The notes under the pieces: model-generated | Told to the model about the DNA's origin: nothing | Seen by the model: only the letters and a program-made list of their open reading frames with translations | The model's database searches: none | Made by a program: the position numbers and the translations under genes | From: Laccaria trichodermophora | Taxonomy: Eukaryota; Basidiomycota; Agaricomycetes; Agaricales; Hydnangiaceae | DNA: 64,000 nt | Direction of reading: 5' to 3' | Assembly (NCBI GenBank): GCA_018417955.1 | Contig: JACTVC010000001.1 | Span: forward strand, 124,001-188,000 | In this document: positions 1-11,502 of the stretch, in pieces | Layout of the letters: each line of letters opens with the position of its first letter | How positions within the stretch are numbered: the stretch's first letter is position 1

Positions 1-3000
1 TTCTCATTATCTTTTCAAGGATCGATACGGTTCTCATCACAAATCCTCAACAAAATTCCTTTGGTAAATGCGTCTTTTTCGGGGTTTCGTCAGAACTTGA
101 TGAACAATCCAACAGGCACCCAACTGAAAGGCGGCATCTCAAACGCTGGTCCCTGTATGCTTCTTTTCCCCTCGCGCAAAGGTATCATTTTGACCTCCTC
201 CAGTCGACGCGACCATTGCGTTTCCATCTGGCCTCATGATCTCCTGGCAAGGGAAGCAGCTTGGTAGGATTAAGATGCAAAATATCAGCATTGTGGGGGA
301 CGTTGGAGCTAGCCTCGACTCCCGGTCAGATTTCGAAGCCACAGATGTCGACCATTTGACAGAATTTACAAAGGTGGGCACTAGATTCTATGGACATCGT
401 TCAGCTAAAGTGCATGTCTCTCTAGATTCTCTTAAACGAGGAATCGTTTGATTGGGATATTTCAGGCGATAATTTGACTGGTGAGCCAATTGGCTTCAAT
501 GTTGACCGTATGCTCACACAAGGACTTAAGTCACCGCACTTGGTTCGCACATCATCTTTGATGTACCTATGCGCGGAGTAACACTCCACCTCCAGGAATC
601 GAAATTCCTGGCATTACATTCTCATCTAGGAGGGTTACTCTCAAGGGTTTTAATGGCTTGAAAAACGGCGTCCATATTAAATCTTTTGACCTCCCATTCA
701 ACGACCCCGCGGGCGGTATTCATCTCACCCTCCAAGCAATCACAGAAAACGTAAGGACCTTCGTTGATATGACATACTCTCCTCTGACAGCTCAGGTTCA
801 GCCATCCCAGGTTGGAATTGAGCTCGACTCAATTGACTTTAACACCTTTGTCGGTGATGTTATGATTGCACCAGTAACCACTACAGGCACCATCATTCTT
901 GCGCCGGGAACTACATCCAATCTATCCCTTCTCGGTCGCTTGCTTCCTCAAACTTCTGCTTCCGGCCTTGCATCGGTTTCGGACGTTTTCAACAACTTTA
1001 TTCAGGGTAGAGACAGCCAAGTTATCGTGCAAGGCTCAAGCGCTGGATCTGGCAAAGTCATTTTCTTTTGTTCGAATACAAAGTCGACGCTTAAACCTTT
1101 CCAGGTCACATGGCTCGAAGAGGGTATCAAATCACTTAGAGTATCCACCACTCTCCCCAATCAAGGACCTCTCAATATCATTAAATCGATCAGCCTAAAT
1201 CAGCTTCAGCTGATGTTCACGCCTGAAACGTCCGAACGCCCTTCTACCAGTAGCAAGTCTACAGACGCCACATTTGCCCTTCCGTTCGGATTCCCTCTGG
1301 ACATTCCTGCAATCAAACAAACCATTACTATCGGGTTTGAGGGAGTCAATTTTGCTCAACTCGCTATACCCAAGGGTCCTAGCAGCACAGATGTAGAGGC
1401 TAGAGTCATCCATCTTGCTTTTCAGGACGTCCCGCTCACCGTCTTCAGTGGCGGCCAGTCGACCTTTAGTAAATTCGTCGCAGCAACAACAGCGGGGGAG
1501 ACGCAGACAATCAGTCTTTCTGGAACAGCTGATGCTGACGCACAGACGGCGGTTGGATTGTTGACCCTCACGAACATCCTTTTCGCCGTCGAATCTAATC
1601 TCCAGGGATTGCAAGGTCTAAACGCCAGACCTGCAATAGTCGGCAATATTGATGTGAATCACGGATTTCCCGATTTTCTTCTCATCAAAGTTGATGCTGC
1701 ACTTTTCAACCCAAGGTAAAGAGATTTTCTCGAGCGGACAAAATAGGCTAACTCATCTTTCAGTAATCTTACAATTGGTTGGAAAATTGCCCTTGATTCG
1801 TGCTTTTTAGATCTGACATTTACTTAACTTTAGGAGTTGGTGATGTGTCTTTCTCCTTACAATTTCAGTAAGTCCATAGGACCCCATTTAAATTCCTTTT
1901 ATTCTAAATATTCTACTCCAAGGGATCAAACTATTGGTTCCGCCGACATTGTGCGTGTACCAACTTCTCTCCCATTCAACTTCGCTTTCAACGTGCAGCC
2001 TCCCAGAGTAACCTCGTCGTTGTTCCTGGAAATGCCAGCTATCCTATCGGTACGTATATCCAATTTGATTGCAAATATCATTTAATGCCCAAATAATCCA
2101 TGATCAATAAAGACGTGCATTATGCCCCACGAGGAGCCGCGGTAGGCGCAGGCCAGACGCTTTTGCAAAACTTTTTACAAGGGACGGACGCCAGCACAAG
2201 CATTTCAGGGTCAACTGATTCGACACCCATCGATTCTGTCAAACTTGCGTTATCACAAATTCATCTTTCACCTGTCATCATACCCGGTCTACACCAAACT
2301 TTGATCAAAAGCGTCTCCTTGACCTTTCCCCCGAACATTGTTCAAACAGGAGTGGCTTCCACGTCGTTTGCTCTCTCTAACCCATTTACCGCTAGCATGA
2401 GCTTATTGGAAGTCGGGGCTATCGCCACGTTTCAGGGCCTTAATCTTGGGAAGGTCAGCAAGATGAATGAGCTGCCGAATCCCATTCAAGCCAAAGGACA
2501 TAGCGATGTTACTTCTCCAAATTTACCCCTGCAGTTCAATCTCGATCCCTCAACTATCATTGCGTTGCTTCTCTTGGCATCGAAACAAAATGACGTTTCT
2601 TTGGGTCCACTCAATGAACTCTTCCAATTCATCCTTCGTAACCCACATTACAGACCGCCCGTAAATTCGACCATTCCATGCGGAGACAAACTGAATTGAC
2701 AAACCCTCTTAGGTGACATCATTTGTGGATACGCAGGTGGCGACCTGTGTTAGGTTAGTGCATGAGCGTAAAACTACAGTGCTTCCGTTAACATCCCCAT
2801 TTCACAGCGGCAAACAGTTCGATGCGACGACCGCGATCTTGAAGTCCTTGTCGGGCCTCAAAGTGGATCTGAACATCGAAGTCTCAGTCAAGTTGGACGA
2901 TTGTATGCTTCATTTTCCATCACATTTTTTGTCCTTTCTGAAAGCCTTGAAGTCGCTACCGACCTTGCTTTCAATCAGAACTCCGTGCCTGCTATCGTAT

Positions 3001-6000
3001 GGTCTTTATCTTGCTACCGTGACATTAATGTCATTGTTTTTTAGACAGATCAATCTGCTCTGTTCTTGGTCGGAGCAGTTGCAGGACCCATTGCCCAACA
3101 TCTTGTAGATGGCTCAGAGCTGGCATTTACTGCTGCTGATATCACGTCTGTATAAAATATACCTACTTTCTCAAAGCCACTGACGTAATTTTCTTAGAAA
3201 CATCTCGGACGATGGTTTCGATCTTGCACTCAAAGGCTCTCTTACCAATATTGGCCCTCTTGACGCCCTCATCACATTTACTGAGCCTGTTACGTAAGCA
3301 AATTTGACCTCACCGTCACATTACTGATTTGGGCGCTAGCGTCAATTGGCAAGGGAAAGACATTGCTCGCATCACCCTTCAACCTAGTGAGCCGAACGAA
3401 TTTCCCTAAAAACATCTCATTCACCCGTCGCCTTAGTCTGCGCCGCGGCTGATATCGGAGTCCCTGACTACGAAACAAACGCTCGGCTGACAATTACTGA
3501 CTCGACATTGTATGCCCCGTTTTTTTAACTGTAGTGATGCCTCTCACAGCACGATATTAATAGCTTCACAGAGTTTGCAACGTTTTTGCTTCATAACCCT
3601 AGCTTCGACTGGACGATTTCGTCCCAGAAACTTCGAGTAACAGCTCTCGGAACGGTCTTTCATAATGTCTCCCTCTCAAAAGTCGTCACTTTCAAAGCGT
3701 TTAACGGCCTTCCCGGTGTGACAATAAGTGATTTTCAACTCCCGTCTGACGATCCCGCCGGCGGGATTCACATCGAAACCGATGCACTTATTCCATCTGT
3801 TGCACGTGCGTCTAGAAATTCCCCCAATCGATCCCCTCTAAAGAATTAATATTCTGGAAACAGAGCTTGGAATAGATTTAGGCACGGTCACCTTTAACAC
3901 GTACTTTCAAGGAACATTCGTCGGTCGTAAGTGGATACCGGCTCGCGTTTAGTGATGCTGCTCAACGTTCATTAGCGTTATCGGCAAGGAATCTATACCT
4001 TCAGGCAAACATGGCGACTAGGACTCATCTGAGTGGTCGCATTGTTCCCCAAAGCGGGTCAGATGTGGCTGTTATTGGAACCCTATTTTCTGGCTTTCTT
4101 GCTGGTCAAAACTCGACACTCGAAACAAGGGGCGATTCAGTTCAGCCAGCGGGCTCCATTAAGCCCGTTACCTGGCTCAGTACTGCTTTCAAGTCACTTT
4201 CTTTGAGTGTTAGCCTAGCTGGCCAGAAACTCCAGGTAGCATGTTTTTGCTTAACCCTGCCGAAATGCAACTCACGAGATAAAAGGTAATACAATCGATC
4301 TCACTAAATGACTTGGAGGTCACCCTTAAGTTGCAAGACCAAACCTTCGCACCTCCAACCAGTTCTGAATCTACTCTAGCCACCTATAAAAATCCCTTCG
4401 GGTTCTCGTTGCAAGTTGTTGAATCCGGACAAACCCTCGTTCTCAGTTCTCAAGGCACAGACTTGGCGCAGGTGAGTGATTATTGGTTTCATGTCATCGA
4501 CGCTTATGTTGTAATCATTAAGCTTGACTTACCAAAAGCCCCCGTGAACGGCGGGATTTCGACTGGCAATGCTGCTGATCTTGTCATTTCCTTCCGCGAC
4601 CAGCCTTTGAAAGCCTTGAATGAAGCCACATTTGGTGATTTGTTTGCTGGCGTCACTCTTAGCAGAAGCCTCGGCATCACATTGAAGGGTGCTGTTGACG
4701 TTACAGCAAGAACTTCCATCGGTGACGTTCCCATATCCGGAATACCCTTTGATGTCCCGACTCAACTCAAAGGTAAGCTTGGTTCTGTCCTTACGGTTTC
4801 GTTTCAACCATTTGTTACATTTAGGCATTGATTCGTTTGGCGGATCAGCGGACTTGAGCGACGTTTCAGTCGCAGGCAGTGGCGGGAAGGGAGGAAACGA
4901 ATACATTGTTGCTCCTCTAACAACTGCACTGCAAAATCCATCAAACATTTCTTTGAGCACCATCGACGTCACTCTGCCAGTCGTCTTTCAAGGCGTCAAG
5001 ATTGGGCGGGCCGCCATTCCGGTACATTCAAGTCTTTTCGCAGCAACCCGCTACCTGACGACATGCGCCATTTTTTTGCCCAGAATTTCGATCTCAAGCC
5101 AGGGAGAAACTACATTCCAACAGAATTTCACTACGTACCGGACAACGCAAACGATACGGTTGCACAGGTTTCTTATACTGAGCTTTATGGAGTAGTGCAG
5201 ATAACGACTAACGTTTTGAACTAGGGTTTCTTGACCCAATTTATCCAAACCAACAATCAACTGGATCTCACCATTCACGGCGACCTCGTCAGCTCCCCCT
5301 TTGCCTCGTTACAATCTGCGCTGTCCAACCTCCATTTGTTGACGCATCTCAAAGGTATTTCTCAACCAATATATATCATTCCGTGCATTCATTTTTATTT
5401 TTAGGGTTCAATCAACCAACTCTGATCACTCATATAACTGTGACGATTACGTTGGACTCCTTGGTCACGAACATGGTCTCAGTCGACTTCGACGTTAGTG
5501 CTCTTCCTCTCCCGCCATCGCTGTCTTTCATCTTTGACGAACAAAAGGTATATAATCCTCTGAACGCCGACCTTGTCTTGGAGGCTGTTCAGTCCGACGC
5601 GGGTGTAAATGGGGAGATATTTGCTCAATTCTCACAACCATTTTCGAGTTTTGTTGTACCCCCAGGACACACAGTCAACTCTGGCACCTTCGGGAATGTT
5701 TTGCTCACCCAAGGAGCAATTGCATCTCTTGGGATCATTCCGCTTGGAATTCTCGACATTGCCGCCGCGTCGAGTATTCGAATTGGACAAGGAGGTTATA
5801 AAGTACCTTGGCTCAAGCTGAACCAGCGTTCTGTGCCGACCACATACAATCTTGCGCTTAGCTCATCCGAATTGATGACCAAGGCTAAGGAGATCTCTGC
5901 AAACGACACTTCGTCCAGTGCCAGCTTCATATACGCCAGCTCTTCCACATACACCAGCTCTTCCACATACGCCAGCTCTTCCACATACGCCAGCTCTTCC

Positions 6001-6105
6001 ACATACGTCAGCTCTTCCACGTCCGTCACTACCTCCCCGTATGCCAGGTCATCTGTGCCTCAGAATCTATCAATTGGTGAGGTTACTACGACGCACATGC
6101 TCTGA
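1..6105 (+). CDS. DUF3712/LEA-like repetitive membrane protein (3' part, many introns)
   Basis: Partial gene whose 5' end lies left of the window. The clearest coding blocks are 658-1719, 2100-2699, 4313-4831 and 5383-6105, joined by many short introns. Two similar units carry a SFDW(D/T)IS start (about 441 and 3601), a VT(L/F)K(G/A)FNGL segment and a DPAGGIH motif (about 700 and 3750). Downstream each has a VTWL..(I/F)KSL segment (about 1105 and 4170). This pattern matches large fungal membrane proteins made of repeated DUF3712 domains, which resemble LEA-2 folds and have no established function. Any N-terminal transmembrane segment would be outside the window. The C-terminus is Ser/Thr/Tyr-rich and encoded by an 18-bp repeat. 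The stop at 6105 assumes no late intron; splicing near 6080-6130 could move it to about 6160 or 6205. Family assignment is from memory of motifs. Confidence 0.72.
5927..6024 (+). repeat. 18-bp coding minisatellite (Tyr-Ala-Ser-Ser-Ser-Thr units)
   Basis: About five tandem copies of an 18-bp unit, AGCTCTTCCACATACGCC with small changes (ACC or GTC in place of GCC), lie in the last exon of the DUF3712-like gene. They encode YASSST-type hexapeptides. Such tracts often vary in length between strains, and Ser/Thr-rich stretches near the end of fungal surface proteins are often O-mannosylated. Confidence 0.85.
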
Positions 6106-6400
6106 TCAAAGCTCATCTTGCGTCTATTCAGAAACTCACGGCGGCCCCGGCAGCAGCTAGCTCCGACTTGCTTAAACAGCGATTAAATGCTGTCTGTTCC
6201 TATAGTTAAGTAACTTTGTTGAACGTATGGCTTTCCTGTCGCATTTCTCCGTTGGTTTTCCGAAGGCTGTTTTCTCATCCTGTGATGCTTTGTAACTACT
6301 ACTCGTTCATTGCATCAGTCTGACTCTGTAGGGATGAGCAATTCAATATTCATCATCGTGCTAGCACAGTCAGAAGTGACCTACGCAAAAATGTAACTAG

Positions 6401-7747
6401 TTACGCGGGCGGGAGAAATACACCCCATAAGATGATGGCAATAAGACCCCACGAGAAGCTCCACAAGACCCATGAGAAACCCCAGACTGGATGGGCGAAC
6501 ATAAGCCAAACAGCTGCCCAGTAGGTCGCTGGCATGGAAGCAGCAAGACGTAGGATAATCTGAGTGTGCGAGGCAAAGAGGAGAATTACACATAGCAAAC
6601 TCGCGTGGAGTATATGCGGCGCAATAGAACTACGCAGGAAGGGATCGTTATTCTTATCTGAGGACGTTGCGCAGAGGCGAGAATATAGGTTTCTTGTCAG
6701 GTAATGAGCAGAAAAAGCACAAAGGCCAAGGAGAGGAGGGGCTGCAATCAAGAAGTTGGGGATTTGAGGAGTCACCCAATAACGAAAGAAGCCTACATTC
6801 CAATATTTTGATTGGACGTGTGTGTAGATTGACGGCGGAATGTGATCACACCAATCCGGGTAGGACACGGGTGTTGTGCAAAACGCAGCGAAGGCCGCGT
6901 ATTGATGGTATATGAAAGGGGAGGTTACAAGTGCGGTTAGACCGATCGACGCAAGGAGTGTTCCGGGAGCCATCTGAGAAAAGAGACGAATGAACGAAGG
7001 AAAAAAGAAAAGTGAATGCAAAAGTACGTCACTTTTCCACTTTGAAGGTAGGGCTGAATCACCATGCCCCAGAGAAGGAATCCAGAAAGGAAGATACCGT
7101 TCGATCTGAAGGATCCGGCGATGGCAAAAAAGATGGCGGCAAGAATCCATTGCTCGCGCGCACAAGAAAGCATGCCTTTTGTAGTATTTAAGTAGCAACG
7201 TAAAGAGGCTACAAAGCAGTGACTCACCTTTGTAAGAGAAATAAGTAAAAAATGGTTCACTGTATGGCGCATACTGTAGTGTGACGGGACTGCTGGGGAG
7301 CAAGGAGAGTAACGAAGCCAGGAACGCTAATTGGGGAGACTGCAAATGATGTAGGGAGAGTGCATAAAAGGTGCGAGTTGTATCGCAAGTGACGGCTGCG
7401 GCCACACCCCCCAGCAAGAAATCAGAGCGATGTTCTGAGGTGTGTACCAGACGGACGAGTCTGGCCATGGCACGCATAACGATGGGAACGCCAGGGAAAA
7501 AGGCCCACTCATGCTCATAAGCATATCCTTGCTCAGCAACATGGAGAAAATGGAATGTATCCCAGCGTAAGAAAGGTCGTCCTGCAGAGACAAGGAGGGG
7601 CGACGCATCAAAGAGAGCAAGTCGAACGGCGAGTTGCAGGAGAATGAAGGTAACAGCTCTGGACAACACAGCGAGCCGGAGAAGGAGTGATTGGTGACGG
7701 TGAACTATTAGCGCGTTTTTTGTTGTTGTCGTCGTCGTCAGTGGCAT
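6401..7747 (-). CDS. GPI18: GPI mannosyltransferase 2 (PIG-V/Gpi18)
   Basis: Adds the second alpha-1,6-mannose to the GPI anchor precursor in the ER lumen. Three exons fit in frame: 7747-7228, 7175-7033 and 6973-6401, giving about 411 residues, with GT-AG introns of 52 and 59 nt. The product is strongly hydrophobic with many membrane spans. The lumenal signature near the N-terminus, with an RWD-containing segment followed by GYAYEHEWAFFPGVP, is typical of the PIG-V family (substrate-side Asp and the EWAFFP motif). The middle exon carries the FRSNGI motif. I chose the ATG at 7747 because upstream in-frame codons are low-complexity and enter the shared promoter with the divergent peroxin gene. 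It converges with the DUF3712-like gene. Confidence 0.9.
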   Translation of the reverse strand: MPLTTTTTTKNALIVHRHQSLLLRLAVLSRAVTFILLQLAVRLALFDASPLLVSAGRPFLRWDTFHFLHVAEQGYAYEHEWAFFPGVPIVMRAMARLVRLVHTSEHRSDFLLGGVAAAVTCDTTRTFYALSLHHLQSPQLAFLASLLSLLPSSPVTLQYAPYSEPFFTYFSYKGESLLCSLFTLLLKYYKRHAFLCARAMDSCRHLFCHRRILQIERYLPFWIPSLGHGDSALPSKWKSDVLLHSLFFFPSFIRLFSQMAPGTLLASIGLTALVTSPFIYHQYAAFAAFCTTPVSYPDWCDHIPPSIYTHVQSKYWNVGFFRYWVTPQIPNFLIAAPPLLGLCAFSAHYLTRNLYSRLCATSSDKNNDPFLRSSIAPHILHASLLCVILLFASHTQIILRLAASMPATYWAAVWLMFAHPVWGFSWVLWSFSWGLIAIILWGVFLPPA

Positions 7748-7882
7748 GGTCTTCGTCGTTGATGGTATCGACGTCGTCGTCGTCGAGGTTGACGCGTGTT
7801 TGACGCGACACAGGCGTACTGTTCGTGTGATTTCTACATACACTGCATTCACGACGCTCTGCATCATCCCCTGATCATTTCC
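7748..7882. promoter_or_regulatory. Divergent promoter, GPI18 / Pex24-like gene
   Basis: 135 bp separate the two chosen start codons, so the genes probably share a bidirectional promoter. A GTC/GTT triplet-rich tract sits at its GPI18 side. I see no clear TATA box. Confidence 0.5.
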
Positions 7883-9417
7883 ATGGCTGGGATGTCGTCT
7901 GCAGCAGCCACGAGCGCTGTTCCCCTCCTCTCCGATTTCCTGAGTAGTGTTCCGTCGCAACTGACCACGGCACTCATCCACCTGGCGCCATACATCTCGC
8001 TGCTGAAACGGACAGCCGTGGTGATTAGCTGGAGAACGTCCTGGTTCGAGAGCTGGCTCGTAATTGGTGGTTGGTGGGCTCTGTGTTTATTGGGCAAGTC
8101 AACTCTACGGTACTCAATATCTTCTTGTCGTGTCCTCGCCGCTGACGTTTTCGACACAGTTTCTTTCTACCCCTCGTTTTACTCGTAATTTTACCTTTTA
8201 CGAACCGTCGACAAAATGCTCGACCGTCGAATGCTCTGGCTCCCGTCACGGAGTATGCCCTTCAGGCTATCATCACAGACTTGACTATCATTCAATCTCT
8301 ATTCCCTCAATTCGCCCCTCTGCCCGCCATCTCACTCAGCATCCTTCTACGCGTAGTCATTCTTTCTTATATTCCCTATCTTTTCTTGACTTGCTACCTT
8401 TCCCTTTCTGTGATCTTCGCCGTCGTTGGAACCGTCATCCTCACATGGCGCGCCCCTTGGGCAACCCTTCTCCGTGCCACCGTTTGGCGTAGTGCTTGGT
8501 TTCGCTGGACTTTGTACGCTGGTTGGGCGCGCTTGACTGGGCAACCACTTCCGTCACGAACCCTTTCCCTCCAACCAAAAATCTCCTCAACCAATCCCGT
8601 TCGATCCATCCGGTTTCTCTTTACAATCTATGAGAACCAACGTTGGTGGATGGGGTTGGATTGGACCGCTGCCCTTCTGCCCGGAGAACGCCCATCGTGG
8701 TGTTCTGCAGCTCAACATCCTGTCTCACCGCCAAATGCTTTCTCCCTCCCCGATATTACCACTGTGTATCTCCCAGACGGGAATGGCCGAACGCTAAAGC
8801 GGACCGCAACATGGAAATGGGAGGAACCGGAGTGGCGCGTCTTGGTTCGAAAAAGTGGAGGCGGGTCAAGTCGCATTGAGCGCCCCCTTCCTGCAATCAA
8901 AGAAGATAATTCGAATGGAAGCCGTTTGCTGAAGGCGGCGGGAATGTTTCGTGAATCAGGGAGTTTAGGAAACGTCAGCTCAACTCCCCCCGATAAAATA
9001 TCTGACGAAGGACAGCCAGAGGATGTCGAAGACGGTATTGAAGAGGAGTCCAGCACGGACGCTGATGGTTGGGTTTATGGCGATAACAAGTGGGAAGGCC
9101 AAGGTAGTCGTGGTGGAATGGGGAAGGTTGGCTTCATATGATCATCTCCTCATCACTGTTTCTGACCTTTTTATCAACTCCTTCAGTACACCCGTTACAG
9201 GAGGTGGACTCGAGTCGCCTTTCTCAGTGAGATCGTAAATGTCGTGGACACGGATTGTGTGGGGATCACGAGAGAGCCTACGTCCTCACTGGATGCCGTT
9301 TCGCCCACAAATATCCTCGACATACCTACTAATGTAGACAATCCACCTGAAAGCCCTTTGCGGCAGAGACTTAAATTGGCTTTGGCAAAAGGTGCTACAC
9401 AATCTGTAGTACCGTGA
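7883..9417 (+). CDS. Pex24/dysferlin-domain peroxin (PEX28-PEX32 family)
   Basis: Likely an ER/peroxisome membrane protein that controls peroxisome number and size through ER-peroxisome contacts. Three exons fit in frame: 7883-8097, 8160-9126 and 9187-9417 (introns 62 and 60 nt), about 470 residues. The N-terminal third contains several hydrophobic helices. It is followed by a dysferlin N-type module (YENQRWW, then LLPGERPSW, then a W.WEEPEW segment) and a dysferlin C-type module (DGWVYGDNKW, then after the last intron YTRYRRWTRVAF). These paired Trp/Arg motifs define the Pex24p family (PF06398). Which of the yeast paralogues Pex28 to Pex32 it corresponds to cannot be told from sequence alone. 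Confidence 0.88.
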
Positions 9418-9638
9418 TTGGTCCTTATTTTTGATTGATGAGTAATTCGTTATAATTTTTTCGCAATGTATCTGTTAACATCGACACTCCCTCACCATGT
9501 ATTTACTGTTGTCAAGTTGTTCAACAGGAGATTAGTGACAGTACGCTAGGTATGATATGTTTCGGGACGTAAAAATACATGTGTATATTATCGACTACAT
9601 TGATATATGAGAAGTGTCCAGTGCATTAAGAGGCAACC

Positions 9639-11331
9639 TTACACCTGGTCGCTGGGACATGAAAGATCAAGGAATGATGTGGATGCTGTAGGGGATATAG
9701 GGAAGGAAATGTGTTGCTCGGATGGCAGAGATCGCAGAGGTTTCGGTGGCCCTCCCACAATGGTGGTGTCAGATTGGTCCGGGGCGTAGGGCGAGGTTGA
9801 TTTCAGAGAAGAATGATCCAAAAGATAATTTTGTTTTTTCGCAGAAAAAACAGAAAGAGTGTCGTTTGAATCGCACTTCCCCACACGTCGTTGAACACAA
9901 ATCGGCAGGACTGTATCCGTGCTGTTGTTTTCGGACGATACTTTGAACTTTCCAAGACTACAAGAGACATTTTTGGTTAAAAAAGGAAGTCCAAACGGTG
10001 AATTTTCATACCAGGCAGTTGACGAATTTGAGGTTCCAAGTTTGGCAGGGAGCCTCGATGTCGAAAACCTCGCGATAGAGTCAAAAGCAATCTTGTAGTG
10101 CTTCAGTGCTTCATCCGCAAACCCAAAAAAGGCGAAGAAAATAAAACCACAGGCAACTACGAGCCAACGTGTCAACTCCAGGGTTGCCCCCGTTGCTTGA
10201 TTGCGCCATACAACGGAGGGGAATTGGTCAACACGCGAAAAGCCTAAAACGGTCTAAGACAAGGTAGCCCTCCCTGACGAAAGACGTACCAAAATGAGTG
10301 TCTTCCCATGATATCCATGGGCGGATTTCGAGTGAAGTGGCGTTGATGCAGAGAAGGGCCAATGTCAACGGAAAACTGCACACAACCTGGACTCCGGCCA
10401 ACGCCATGAGCCGGAAATATCGACGGGAATTAAGATTTGCGTTGGACGAGAGAATTTCCTTGAATTCCGTCCGTCTCTTTTGAAAAAGGAGAATCGTCAT
10501 CACTGGGGATAATTAAATTCCAGCACTGCTGCCTGCATTACGAGCACGAACCAGAGTAGGTCCCGGAGAAAATACTAATGACAGTAGGTGGGCCGTCAAG
10601 GAGTACAAATGTCAAGGGCGTGTTGTAGGAAAACGGATAACAGCCGATATCTTCAAAGATGTCGAAGCGATGACCCTGTACCACGTACTCTAGGCGCAAT
10701 GACGTTGTTAGTGGAATGATTAAGAATTAACTTATAAACAACGCACGAAGAACCATAACGATGATGGGGATCCCGACCCCGATCGCCAAATCAACACAGA
10801 CTGCACGAAGTTTCTAGATGGAGAAGATCAAAAACCGATTTGCTTAAGGGAGTTGAATAGACAACTTACTTCACCTCTTGTCGGAGGGACACAACGGCTA
10901 ACACAAGCGATATGGTAAAGGCGACGGTTGATACAGAGTGATGCAGCGGGGAATGCAACAGAATTTCCAACAATAATTTTAGCAGCTGGTGCAGATGGCG
11001 CGTGAGATCAATCAAGTACAAGAGGGGGGGGAGGGAAGTAACTCAGGGGGGTTGTACTGACATATGTCGCACCACACTGGTGCCCAATTTACGACGTTAC
11101 CGTTCCAGATGATTGAGTTGATGAAGAAATTGAGGGAAGCCAAGGCTGTCCATGTCGTGAAGAGACACGTTCCAGTGTTCCATGCTGTTTTTTTATCTCT
11201 TTTCGTCACCCTACATCTTGGGAACAAAAGAGTCCCTGCGACTCACCTTCTAGATGCCAGGGTAAAGGGACTAAAGCCAAAACGACGGTGATGAAGGAAA
11301 ATGCAGAAAAGACTTGATTTGAAGGGTACAT
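9639..11331 (-). CDS. STE3: STE3-like pheromone receptor (7TM GPCR)
   Basis: Receptor for lipopeptide mating pheromones, coupling to a heterotrimeric G protein at the plasma membrane. Seven exons fit exactly: 11331-11247, 11184-11062, 10985-10870, 10813-10747, 10689-10552, 10502-10290 and 10243-9639, giving 448 residues. Family hallmarks are visible. LVPLPWHLE is in TM1 and WNTGTC opens TM2. NSIIWNG is in the first loop, and AASLCINRRLY lies at the end of TM3. VVQGHRFDIFEDIGC is in the large extracellular loop, and KRRTEFKE in the third cytoplasmic loop. FFGFADEALKHY marks the end of TM7, followed by a roughly 150-residue Ser/Thr-rich tail. Basidiomycetes have both mating-type (B locus) and non-mating STE3 paralogues. 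I found no pheromone precursor ORF with a CaaX end in the flanks, so mating-type function is unproven. Confidence 0.95.
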
Positions 11332-11502
11332 AGTAAACGAAAGTGGGGCCGTCAAGGAGTTGGAAAGCAAAGAGGGTGAGCATTGTGAGACCCTTTAAAG
11401 CTCCAAGGGAAGTATCCAAGGTAAAGCGACCAAGTTCCGAAATAGGACTTTAACTTGTGCATCAACAACAGGTCTATTATTAGCCCTGTTTGGATCGGCG
11501 CG

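Noticed and set aside
6401..7981. Single 526-codon open frame for GPI18 starting at 7981
   Set aside because: It reads through two introns and extends over the divergent promoter and start of the neighbouring peroxin gene. The spliced 411-residue form with ATG 7747 fits the family better.
8712..9056. Minus-strand ORF opposite the Pex24-like gene
   Set aside because: Antisense to the conserved dysferlin module, with no recognisable features.
9418..9638. Hidden pheromone precursor gene beside STE3
   Set aside because: I looked for a short ORF ending in Cys-aliphatic-aliphatic-X in the flanks and found none.
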